Positions 23,986-31,348 of a stretch of DNA of 35,500 nt are shown in pieces. Every line of letters starts with the position of its first letter. Within the stretch, counting starts at the first letter, position 1. The stretch is taken from the NCBI GenBank assembly GCA_023395515.1, contig JAEWZB010000087.1, positions 1 through 35,500 on the forward strand. Direction: 5' to 3'. This DNA is from Bacillota bacterium (GTDB lineage Bacteria; Bacillota; Syntrophomonadia; Syntrophomonadales; Syntrophomonadaceae). The position numbers and the translations under genes were made by a program. Below the pieces are notes generated by a model. The model saw nothing but the letters and a program-made list of their open reading frames with translations, searched no databases and was not told the origin of the DNA.

Positions 23986-25755
23986 TTGGAAATATTATTA
24001 AATATTAAATCAAATATAGAGCGTAATGTTAACTTGTGGATAGTCTTATGGTTATTAATACTTTTAAATGCCCTTACTTTTATTTCATTAAGTAAAGGCT
24101 TTTCAGTATGGCTAGGCCTCTGTTTTGTTCTTTTAGCTTTATTAGGCTCGGGCATTTTAAAGATTTTAGCCCAAGTTGCCCAGGAAAATGAAATAGAAAT
24201 TCCTCCCCAAATTAAGGCTAATGTTAATGAAATAATGCAGGAAATAAAGCCCATATGTGATGAAATATTTGACCGGGAAATAAGTGCCGCTATTGATCCT
24301 ATAATAGAAGAATTACGTAAAGACTTTTTAAAAGGCTTAACCTGGTTATGGGAAAATAATGAAGATTTTATTAATAATATTGAACAAAACTTAGGAGATA
24401 TTGATTCCATCATACGGCTTTTTAATTCTCTAAATGAAGACAAATATAAGCTGACTCAAGATTTACGCAACAGCGTAGATATAATAAATGTAACGGTTAG
24501 CCAGCTTAGAAGAAGCAAGGAAGAAGATTTTGGGCTATTATCTGAAAATATTAATGGGCAAAGACTTAGCCTTTTAGAAAGTATGGAAAAAGAAAAGGAA
24601 ATATTTTATGACTATATTTATAAGCTATTAATTGAACAAAGCCAAACTTTAGAGGATTTTGATCCTACCGAACATTTCGATACTTATAAATTAGGGGAAC
24701 AGTTTGCCGGTATTATAGAAAAGTCACTGCAAGCTAGATTAACTAATTTCCATGAAAAAGCCATAGAACATTTAGAAGATTTTTCTTCCGATGTGGTAGG
24801 AAGAATGCAGAAGAATGCTACCCGCCTTTTAAATGCTTTTCGCGATAACCAAACGGTATTAGAAAGGTTTGAGAATGAATGCCGCGGAGAAAGCAGTCTT
24901 TTATTGCGCAGAATTGACGAATTACTGGAAAAGAACCTTAACTCTCAGGAAAAAGCTAATGAAATATTGCTCTCCCTGGCCTGGCAGGATATATTAGTGG
25001 AAAAACGTTGGCAGGAAATAAAAGAGAAACTTTATGTAATTAAAGACTTGGTGCACAATAATGTAGAAGAAGATATTCTTAATTATATAAAAGAAATAGT
25101 GGACAAAGAAATTCCGGGTATTTCCTACATGATTAAACAAGCAGAAGGGGCGGTATTTTATAAAAATTTATTAGATGCTGAACTAATCTACCAAGTTTAT
25201 CAGGGTAAAAGGCTAAATAATATTATAAATGATGGAGTGCAAGTTTTATTGCAATTTATCCGGCCTCTGGAAATGATAGCTAACCGCAGTATCAGATTAA
25301 ATGAGCAAGGTCTTAAAATGCGTAAAACTATGCACAAACGAACTAGAGCCGGTGAGTTTAATGCAGCTTTTAGCCGCATTGAAAGCTTAGTGGAAGCAGA
25401 TAACCCCCAATTAGGAAGCTATTTAGACGGAATTTTTCCTAAAGGGTTTTACTCGTTTTGCAATAGTCCTTATATTAAGAAAAAGCCGGATAATCTTAAT
25501 ACCGCCGCCTGGTCTTTATTTTTAGGTTTAATTGATCAAGAGGATAATAATGATGAAATATATACCTTAGCCGGTTTTCTGCTAATAGCTCATAAGCTTC
25601 GGAATAGATATATCCATCCTTTAAAGAGCTTGCCTATAGAAATACAAGATGAATCAGAAATAGATCTGATTAGATTTATAACTTATCGTATTATTAATTT
25701 AATTATTCGCAATGAAGTAAAAGGTACGACTAGTTTAAGCTTTAAATATAAATAA
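23986..25755 (+). CDS. Unknown membrane-anchored helical protein with C-terminal HEPN-like RNxxxH motif
   Basis: I do not recognise this 589-residue protein as a whole. Two membrane helices (about residues 17-35 and 39-60) are followed by ~480 charged, mostly helical residues that should lie in the cytoplasm, including coiled-coil-like stretches around 120-300. At about 330-350 a segment (LSLAWQDILVEKRW) faintly recalls the QDI motif of CheZ-like and chemotaxis-linked helical proteins. Near the C-terminus, AHKLRNRYIHPLKS (R539-N540 ... H544) has the RNxxxH pattern typical of HEPN domains, many of which are ribonucleases, in a helical context of about the right size. The start is a TTG with GAGGTG 6 bases upstream. 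The gene lies after the TauE-like gene and faces another unknown gene. HEPN assignment is inference from a short motif. Confidence 0.6.
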   Translation: MEILLNIKSNIERNVNLWIVLWLLILLNALTFISLSKGFSVWLGLCFVLLALLGSGILKILAQVAQENEIEIPPQIKANVNEIMQEIKPICDEIFDREISAAIDPIIEELRKDFLKGLTWLWENNEDFINNIEQNLGDIDSIIRLFNSLNEDKYKLTQDLRNSVDIINVTVSQLRRSKEEDFGLLSENINGQRLSLLESMEKEKEIFYDYIYKLLIEQSQTLEDFDPTEHFDTYKLGEQFAGIIEKSLQARLTNFHEKAIEHLEDFSSDVVGRMQKNATRLLNAFRDNQTVLERFENECRGESSLLLRRIDELLEKNLNSQEKANEILLSLAWQDILVEKRWQEIKEKLYVIKDLVHNNVEEDILNYIKEIVDKEIPGISYMIKQAEGAVFYKNLLDAELIYQVYQGKRLNNIINDGVQVLLQFIRPLEMIANRSIRLNEQGLKMRKTMHKRTRAGEFNAAFSRIESLVEADNPQLGSYLDGIFPKGFYSFCNSPYIKKKPDNLNTAAWSLFLGLIDQEDNNDEIYTLAGFLLIAHKLRNRYIHPLKSLPIEIQDESEIDLIRFITYRIINLIIRNEVKGTTSLSFKYK

Positions 25756-25778
25756 GTTGTAATACCCCCTTTCTATAA

Positions 25779-26966
25779 TTAATTATGCCCTTTTTCAAAA
25801 CTGGCGGCAGCTTCATTAAATTGCTTTAAATATTGGTTAAGATTTTCATCCGCAAACCTGGTTAAGTCTGTCTCACTTTGCAAGAAGTATATGGTGTTTT
25901 CTATGCGGTTTTGGCTGGCTTTAATATCCTTCCAACACCTTTCTTCCTCAAATAGGTTCATGCATTCTTGCAAATCATTGGCCCGGCCTGTTTCCAGGTA
26001 ATATTTAAACTTTTCTAAGATGCGGACATCTTGGTAATTGGGATGTACATAAGATTTCAGTATAATAGTATTATATATTTCCAAAGCGGAATTAGCCTTT
26101 TTGAGTTTTTCTTCGGCCATGTCAATATCTCTGAAACACTTATCTATAAAGGTCTGATAAAGAGTGGGCCATTCACTCAAGAGGGCTTTATATCTATCAC
26201 ACGCCTTTTCATATTCCCGATATCTAATAAAATAAACCTTAGTATCATGGTTAAAACTAGCCCCTTCATTTTTTTCGGTTTTTTTCTTAATTTTTATTTT
26301 GGTAAAGGGAATAACATTATCTGGTTTGACATAATTATCAATATTGCTTAAAGGCTTAACGGGAACATTATCAGGTTCCATAGGGGCTAAATCTGTTTGT
26401 TCTACTAAAGCGTAGCGTGATTCCAGTAATTTATTGATATAATTGATATGCTGATTTAATGCTTCAGTCTCATTAAGAGACTTGATACACATTTCCACAT
26501 CTTTGAGTAAATCTTCCTTATTTTTAGAGACTTTCTTAGAGTTTCTGCGATTCTTATAATAGGCGTGTAACTCTTTATTGACTTCAGGAGTCTTATGCAG
26601 TCCCATAAGTATTTCCATATCTTCGGGATTTAAGTTATTAGAAAGAGCTATATGATCCTTAGTTAAATATAGCCGGCTATTGGTGTGGGGATGATAATAG
26701 GGACCCAGATTAGTTAAATACTCATTTTGTTCGAAATGGCTAAAATCGGATAAGACTTCTAATTGGGTAAGAAGTTGATGCCATTTCATCAGAGTTTTAC
26801 TGGCTTGCTCACTTTCGGCAGTGGCTATTAATTCTGCACAAGTTCTTATAGATATAGTTAAACCAGAGTTATAATAATAAAATAGTACTTTTTCGGGGGC
26901 ATACTTTTTCATTACGGCTAGGTCTACACAATGGACATTCTCTTTATTGAGAAAGGTAAAAAACAT
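25779..26966 (-). CDS. Hypothetical protein of 395 residues, helical, no recognised domain overall
   Basis: A real gene by its good AGGAGG 8 bases before the ATG, its length and its normal codon use, but I do not recognise the family. No signal peptide or membrane helix is seen. Residues 1-130 look globular; about 130-185 are charged and helical; about 195-235 are a proline- and lysine-rich linker (KIKIKKKTEK). The last 150 residues are helical, with a segment YYLETGRANDLQECMNLFEEE that recalls a helix pattern recurrent in uncharacterised Firmicute coiled-coil proteins. It converges on the HEPN-like gene with a 23-base gap and no clear terminator between. Confidence 0.6.
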   Translation of the reverse strand: MFFTFLNKENVHCVDLAVMKKYAPEKVLFYYYNSGLTISIRTCAELIATAESEQASKTLMKWHQLLTQLEVLSDFSHFEQNEYLTNLGPYYHPHTNSRLYLTKDHIALSNNLNPEDMEILMGLHKTPEVNKELHAYYKNRRNSKKVSKNKEDLLKDVEMCIKSLNETEALNQHINYINKLLESRYALVEQTDLAPMEPDNVPVKPLSNIDNYVKPDNVIPFTKIKIKKKTEKNEGASFNHDTKVYFIRYREYEKACDRYKALLSEWPTLYQTFIDKCFRDIDMAEEKLKKANSALEIYNTIILKSYVHPNYQDVRILEKFKYYLETGRANDLQECMNLFEEERCWKDIKASQNRIENTIYFLQSETDLTRFADENLNQYLKQFNEAAASFEKGHN

Positions 26967-27079
26967 TTTACTAATCCTCCTTTTATTTTCGACGAAACTT
27001 TATGCTGGATAATCTATTTCTATATATTTCCAAAAATTCCTTTTTTCTAAGGGAAAAAACTTTAAATTATAAAAGAAAT

Positions 27080-27108
27080 TTAACAAAATGTTATTAATCC
27101 CGTATAAT
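27080..27108 (+). promoter_or_regulatory. Sigma-A promoter of the HAD phosphatase gene
   Basis: TTAACA (27080-27085) and a consensus TATAAT (27103-27108) are separated by 17 bases. Confidence 0.7.
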
Positions 27109-27153
27109 GAGACTTAAATTCTTTAGCAATATTTTCTAACCGGGAGGGATTTT

Positions 27154-27864
27154 ATGTTTGAAGCTATATTATTTGATCTTGATGGAACTTTATTAGATAT
27201 TGATATGAATTATTTTTTACCCCAGTATTTTAATAAAATGATGGTAATGGCTAAAGATTTTGGGATTGATGAAGTGGAAACTATGGCTAAGCAGATATAT
27301 AAGTCCACTGATGTGATGATTTCTGATGTTAACCCCAATTTTACTAATGAAGAAGTATTTATGCAGGACTTTATAAATAAATTCAATGGTTTAACGGCTG
27401 ATGAAGCCTTAAAGTTTTTTGAGCATTTTTATGCTAATGGTTTTCCCCAGTTGCAAGAACATGCCCAACCTTTTCCCGGAGTACCGGAAATGATGAACGA
27501 TGTTTTTGGCCGGGGGTTTAAAGTGGTTATTGCCACTAATTCAGTTTTCCCCCGTAGTGCTATTGTAGAACGCCTTCATTGGGCCGGGGTTAAAAACTTT
27601 GATTATAGTTTAATAACTTCCTATGAAGTGATGCACTTTTGTAAGCCTCACCCAGATTATTACCTGGAAATTGCTAACTCCATTGGAGTAGACCCTAAAA
27701 AATGTTTGATGGTAGGTAATGATATAGGAGAAGATTTAGTAGCAGGTAAAATTGGGATGAGGACTTTTCTAGTGGAAGACCGCCTTATTGATAAAGGGGT
27801 AGATTTAAAACCGGATTGGCGAGGTAATCTAAAATCTTTATTTACTTTTTTTGACCAGATATAA
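27154..27864 (+). CDS. HAD-superfamily hydrolase
   Basis: A 236-residue cytoplasmic phosphatase of the haloacid dehalogenase superfamily. Motif I is FDLDGTLLD with nucleophile D8 and D10. Motif II is VVIATNS, motif III the Lys in CKPHPDYYLEIA, and motif IV GNDIGEDLVAGKIGM. The helical cap between motifs I and II (about residues 15-85) is the small C1 type seen in phosphoglycolate phosphatases and related enzymes. GGGAGG precedes the ATG and a near-consensus promoter lies 45 bases upstream. The substrate cannot be read from sequence. Confidence 0.9.
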   Translation: MFEAILFDLDGTLLDIDMNYFLPQYFNKMMVMAKDFGIDEVETMAKQIYKSTDVMISDVNPNFTNEEVFMQDFINKFNGLTADEALKFFEHFYANGFPQLQEHAQPFPGVPEMMNDVFGRGFKVVIATNSVFPRSAIVERLHWAGVKNFDYSLITSYEVMHFCKPHPDYYLEIANSIGVDPKKCLMVGNDIGEDLVAGKIGMRTFLVEDRLIDKGVDLKPDWRGNLKSLFTFFDQI

Positions 27865-27967
27865 TATTTATTACGGGCGCTAGAACCTGATTAGTTGAAC
27901 TAATAATCTCTGCCTAGCTTGGTAATCATAAAAATAACTAAGTTATATAGGCGGAGGTGTGTTTATA

Positions 27968-28174
27968 ATGGGCAAACCTAAAATTAAAAAACCCAAAGAA
28001 CTTACCCAAAAGGATTTATTGAAAATTGAAATAGCCAAGGAATTAGGGATATGGGAACAAGTTGAAAGGGATGGCTGGGAATCACTTAGCAATGAAGCCT
28101 GCGGTAGGGTAGGCGGTATTATGAGCAAGAGACTGCGGGAAGAGAAAGAACAGAATGGAAATAACCCGGTTTAG
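27968..28174 (+). CDS. SspF-like small acid-soluble spore protein (alpha/beta type)
   Basis: A 68-residue protein of the alpha/beta-type SASP family, which coats spore DNA and steers UV damage toward the spore photoproduct that SplB repairs. The first conserved block is LLKIEIAKELGIWEQV, containing the germination-protease cleavage-type sequence (KIEIAKELG). The second is CGRVGGIMSKRLRE. The overall layout, with a GW between the blocks, is closest to SspF. The ATG at 27968 has GGAGGTG 8 bases upstream; an in-frame GTG at 27959 overlaps that site. A palindrome ATTAGTTGAACTAAT lies upstream at 27890-27904. I saw no convincing sigma-G promoter, though a forespore promoter would be expected. Confidence 0.85.
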   Translation: MGKPKIKKPKELTQKDLLKIEIAKELGIWEQVERDGWESLSNEACGRVGGIMSKRLREEKEQNGNNPV

Positions 28175-28190
28175 GCCGGGTTTTTGTTTT
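28163..28190 (+). terminator. Terminator overlapping the end of the sspF-like gene
   Basis: AACCCGG (28163-28169) and CCGGGTT (28176-28182) form a stem that contains the TAG stop in its loop, followed by TTTGTTTT. Confidence 0.8.
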
Positions 28191-28214
28191 AGCCAGCCTA
28201 AAATATAGTTAAAC

Positions 28215-29357
28215 TTATGCCCGTGATAACTTGCGTCTTTGATATAAAACGAGTCCCAGAACAAAGTAGATAATCGAAAGCAGCAAAATCATAGCAATAT
28301 CAAAGCCGACCTCAGTGAGACCTTCACCATAGTTTAGAATACTATTGAGAGCATTGGTAGTATGGGTAAGGGGTAAAATATCTATTATCCCCAAAGAATG
28401 CCCGTTAATCGTAAATAAGTTTACTTTCGGTATAGGGAACATACATCCGGAAAAAAACATCATGATAAAAAAAGGAAAACAGCCAATGGTAAGCACATCA
28501 TAGACGGTGTTCAGGAAGCTGGCCGTCAACAATCCAACTGCAACTATGGAAAGGCTGGAAACTATACCTACCAACAACAGAGGCAGGAAGCTCCCCGCAG
28601 GGTTATAGCCCACTCCTAAGGCCGTCCAGTAGGCTAATAGCATAGCGATTACCGCTATCACTGCTTGAACAATGCATATTCCAGCGATAAAGTTAAAAGC
28701 ACCCAGCCGGCTAAGTTTAAGTCTGATAAGTGTCTTTTGGTCATTTTCCTTAACAATGGAAGCAGATGATGTGAAAAGGATCATCAATATAGCAAGTGAT
28801 ATTAGTCCGGGAACCATACTGTCAAATTCATTCAGAAATAGCGTCTTTTCCAGGAAGGTCTCAGATATTGTAGTGGGGAGGGTGATTTCTGCAATTTCCA
28901 TTCCCTGTTTGTATACTGAATCAGATGCCATTACGGCTGCGACCGTATAACGTATATTTCCCATACTTCCGAAAAGGCTTACTGTTACGGAAGCATCACT
29001 TTCGTTCATCTTTCTTATCAGTAAAGCTTGAGAATAATTTTCGGGTATAATTATTCCCAGATCAACTGATTTGTCCTTCACCTTTTCGGCAAGCTCTTCT
29101 TTGTTTTGGGCAATAATTATTTTAAACAAATCAGTGTTGTTGGCTTTTTTTTCATTTTCAAGAGTACTAATCAATTCAGCAGATTTGTTGCCTCTGTCCA
29201 TATTTAAAATTCCCAGGTTATATGTAGCAGATTCAGCACCATAGTATAAATGCATTAAAAAAATAAAAAACGGAGCGAATAGCAAAGCCATAATAAGAAC
29301 TTTCCAGTCCCGGATGTTTTCTTTAAAGGTTTTTACTATAGAAGCGGCTAGTTTCAT
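28215..29357 (-). CDS. ABC-2 type transporter permease
   Basis: A 380-residue permease with the usual layout of the ABC2_membrane_3 group: one N-terminal membrane helix (about residues 20-38), a large extracytoplasmic domain (about 40-180), then five or six C-terminal helices. The conserved segment MMFFSGCMFPIP lies in the later helices. It forms an exporter with the ATPase encoded just upstream, whose stop codon overlaps this ATG by 4 bases, so translation is coupled. It may export a drug, lipid or polymer; nothing nearby identifies the cargo. Confidence 0.88.
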   Translation of the reverse strand: MKLAASIVKTFKENIRDWKVLIMALLFAPFFIFLMHLYYGAESATYNLGILNMDRGNKSAELISTLENEKKANNTDLFKIIIAQNKEELAEKVKDKSVDLGIIIPENYSQALLIRKMNESDASVTVSLFGSMGNIRYTVAAVMASDSVYKQGMEIAEITLPTTISETFLEKTLFLNEFDSMVPGLISLAILMILFTSSASIVKENDQKTLIRLKLSRLGAFNFIAGICIVQAVIAVIAMLLAYWTALGVGYNPAGSFLPLLLVGIVSSLSIVAVGLLTASFLNTVYDVLTIGCFPFFIMMFFSGCMFPIPKVNLFTINGHSLGIIDILPLTHTTNALNSILNYGEGLTEVGFDIAMILLLSIIYFVLGLVLYQRRKLSRA

Positions 29358-30301
29358 CCCCGAAGCCCCCTTCCGGTCATAACAATAAATGCGTCCTCAA
29401 GCGTTCTTTTTCTTATGGTCATATCCTCAATATCGATATTAAATGATTTAAGAGTCTGATTGACCAAAGGAATCAGTTCCAGAATATTCCGGGCTCCAAG
29501 CAGAAAAAAATTATCAGTATATTTTTTAACGCTAAATTCTTGGGGTAGCGAGTTAAGAATATTTTCAGCCTGTTCTTGGCTTAATCCTTCCACTCTGATT
29601 TGAAGTATATCCTCATTTCCTGCCTTTTTCTTGATTTTCTCCGGTGTATCAACCAAAAGAAGCTGGCCATGATCAATAATCGCTAGTCGATTAGAAAGCC
29701 TGTCAGCTTCATCCATATCATGGGTTGTAAGTATGACCGTTTTATCTTGGGCAAGCTGTCTGATAAAATGCCGTACTAGTATTTTGCTTTGGGGATCAAG
29801 CCCTGCCTGAGGTTCATCTAATATAATTAAATCCGGGTCATGTGCTACTGCCAGTGCTATGTTTAGCCGTCGCTGCATACCCCCTGACAGAGTTTTACCC
29901 AACTTGTTTCTTTTATCCCAGAGACCCAAAGAGGATAAAAGGTCATAGGCTTTAGCATCTGCTGATCGGGATGATTTATCATAGGACATTATAATAAATT
30001 TTAATTGTTCGATGCAGGTTAAAAGCTCCCAAATGACAATTTCCTGAGGACAAAGGCCTATCATCTGCTTAATATTATTGTAATTTGATGTCAAAGAATG
30101 CCCGTTTATTATTATATTACCGGAATCGGCTCTAAGCAGTCCGCAAAGCATTCTGATCGTAGTAGTTTTACCTGCCCCGTTAGGCCCCAAAAGGCCAAAT
30201 ACCTCGCCTTTGTTTACCGTAAAGCTTATATTATCAACTGCCGTAAAGCCACCAAACTTCTTAGTTAGTCCTTCAACAGCAAGAAATACATTACCGCCCA
30301 T
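29354..30301 (-). CDS. ABC transporter ATP-binding protein (ABC-2 exporter)
   Basis: A 315-residue ATPase that powers the permease next to it. Walker A is GPNGAGKT (39-46), the signature is LSGGMQRR, Walker B is LIILDEP with a Gln where Thr/Ser is common (DEPQAGLDPQ), and the H-loop is TTHDMDEAD. The C-terminal ~90 residues form the DrrA/CcmA-type extension. The ATG has GGGG upstream. The same-strand DNA upstream carries what may be the broken tail of a regulator gene. Confidence 0.93.
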   Translation of the reverse strand: MGGNVFLAVEGLTKKFGGFTAVDNISFTVNKGEVFGLLGPNGAGKTTTIRMLCGLLRADSGNIIINGHSLTSNYNNIKQMIGLCPQEIVIWELLTCIEQLKFIIMSYDKSSRSADAKAYDLLSSLGLWDKRNKLGKTLSGGMQRRLNIALAVAHDPDLIILDEPQAGLDPQSKILVRHFIRQLAQDKTVILTTHDMDEADRLSNRLAIIDHGQLLLVDTPEKIKKKAGNEDILQIRVEGLSQEQAENILNSLPQEFSVKKYTDNFFLLGARNILELIPLVNQTLKSFNIDIEDMTIRKRTLEDAFIVMTGRGLRG

Positions 30302-30305
30302 AAAA

Positions 30306-30470
30306 CTACCCCTTCAACCATACTTTTTCCCAACGTTCACATAATTGTTCAATATTCTCTTGGGGGTGAATGATTATGTATGACAACATTCCATCAAGTG
30401 TCTCATGAGAGAAATACCGTATGTTCCTGGAATCAGGTATATCTTTAATTCTCCTGAATTGGCTATCTTT
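30306..30470 (-). pseudogene. Possible remnant of a regulator gene upstream of the ABC operon
   Basis: On the minus strand a frame with no start codon near its beginning reads about 54 codons, including DIPDSRNIRYFSHETL and NIEQLCERWEKVWLKG, to a TAG at 30306-30308, 5 bases before the ABC ATPase start codon. An adjacent frame upstream reads FFADMFKKIANSGELKIYLI. The helical, Trp-containing tail recalls the C-terminus of TetR-type repressors, which often precede such exporters. No intact gene is present. The identification is weak. Confidence 0.3.
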
Positions 30471-30514
30471 TTAAACATATCTGCGAAAAAACTGTTGAAT
30501 TGCCGAAGATTTTA

Positions 30515-30697
30515 TTACTTTTTTTCAATAGCATAAGCTTTAGCTGCCATAAAGGCAGCCAGTATTATAAATGTAAAACTTGTCAAAAATCCTGCTAATG
30601 GAGCATAAAAAAAGACTGATTTACCTGTCTGCCCCAAATTTATTGCCACAACGCTTAACAAACAGAATACAACCGTTAGCATACGTTCCTTACTCAC
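30515..30697 (-). CDS. Small two-helix membrane protein
   Basis: A 60-residue hydrophobic protein with helices at about residues 6-22 and 29-53 and a short basic end (YAIEKK). The GTG start at 30697 has AGGG 6 bases upstream; an ATG six codons in has AAGGA upstream and is also possible. It lies upstream of the ABC exporter on the same strand with a broken region between. I recognise no family and its role is unknown. Confidence 0.5.
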   Translation of the reverse strand: MSKERMLTVVFCLLSVVAINLGQTGKSVFFYAPLAGFLTSFTFIILAAFMAAKAYAIEKK

Positions 30698-30784
30698 CTG
30701 AATCCCTCTCCCTAAAAGCTTTTACAATATAATCTTTACTTTATTAAGTATAACTCTATTTAGGTTTGGCCTAGTTTTCTTTTT

Positions 30785-30837
30785 TCGAAAAAAATGTCAT
30801 TTAAGGTTATAATTATTATGCGACATTTATGTCGCAT
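30785..30837 (+). promoter_or_regulatory. Promoter with near-perfect palindromic operator upstream of the ybaK-like gene
   Basis: A consensus -10 TATAAT (30808-30813) has a weak -35 TCGAAA 17 bases upstream. Five bases after the -10, ATGCGACAT and ATGTCGCAT form a 20-bp inverted repeat (30818-30837) with a two-base centre. It covers the predicted transcription start and is too short and U-poor to be a terminator, so it is a likely repressor site. Confidence 0.6.
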
Positions 30838-30860
30838 GAATTTTAAAGGGGTTTAGAAAG

Positions 30861-31328
30861 ATGACTGAGATTGAAAGAGTAAGAAGCTTTTTAGCTGAAA
30901 AGGCACCTGGTTTATCAATTATTGAATTTGCAACTGATACAAGTACCTCATTTTTAGCTGCCCAAGCTCTGGGAACCGAGGTGGGAAGGATAGCCAAATC
31001 TATGGTGTTTAAAACTAAGAATGAGGATTATGTGATGGTAGTTTCCACTGGTGATGTGCGGATTGATAGTAAAGCAGTTAAAGAAATGGTGGGAGCTAAA
31101 GTGCGCATGGCCAATGCCGATGAAGTTTGGGAAGTTACGGGCTATCGTCCGGGGGGAGTATGCCCTTTTGCGCTTAAAACCGAAGTTCCCATTTATTTGG
31201 ATGAAAGCCTGAAACGTTATGATGTAGTTTATGCGGCGGCTGGTACTGCTAACACGGCTTTGCCGATAAGCTTTGAACAATTGCAGTTAGTAACGGGAGG
31301 TATTGCTTGTAAAGTTTCGGAATCGTAG
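30861..31328 (+). CDS. YbaK/ProX-type aminoacyl-tRNA deacylase
   Basis: A 155-residue trans-editing protein of the YbaK family, which hydrolyses wrongly charged tRNAs such as Cys- or Ala-tRNA(Pro). The conserved lysine is at K46 within EVGRIAKSMVFKT, and the GGVCPFALK and AAGTANTALPIS segments are typical. GGGG precedes the ATG by about 10 bases. It is the first gene of a rightward set and dnaE begins 20 bases after its stop. Exact tRNA specificity cannot be told. Confidence 0.9.
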   Translation: MTEIERVRSFLAEKAPGLSIIEFATDTSTSFLAAQALGTEVGRIAKSMVFKTKNEDYVMVVSTGDVRIDSKAVKEMVGAKVRMANADEVWEVTGYRPGGVCPFALKTEVPIYLDESLKRYDVVYAAAGTANTALPISFEQLQLVTGGIACKVSES

Positions 31329-31348
31329 GGGCAAGGAGAAAGAATAAG

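Noticed and set aside
27890..27967. Sigma-G promoter for the sspF-like gene
   Set aside because: CATAAAA at 27927 resembles a -10, but no fitting -35 lies at 17-18 bases, so I do not call it.
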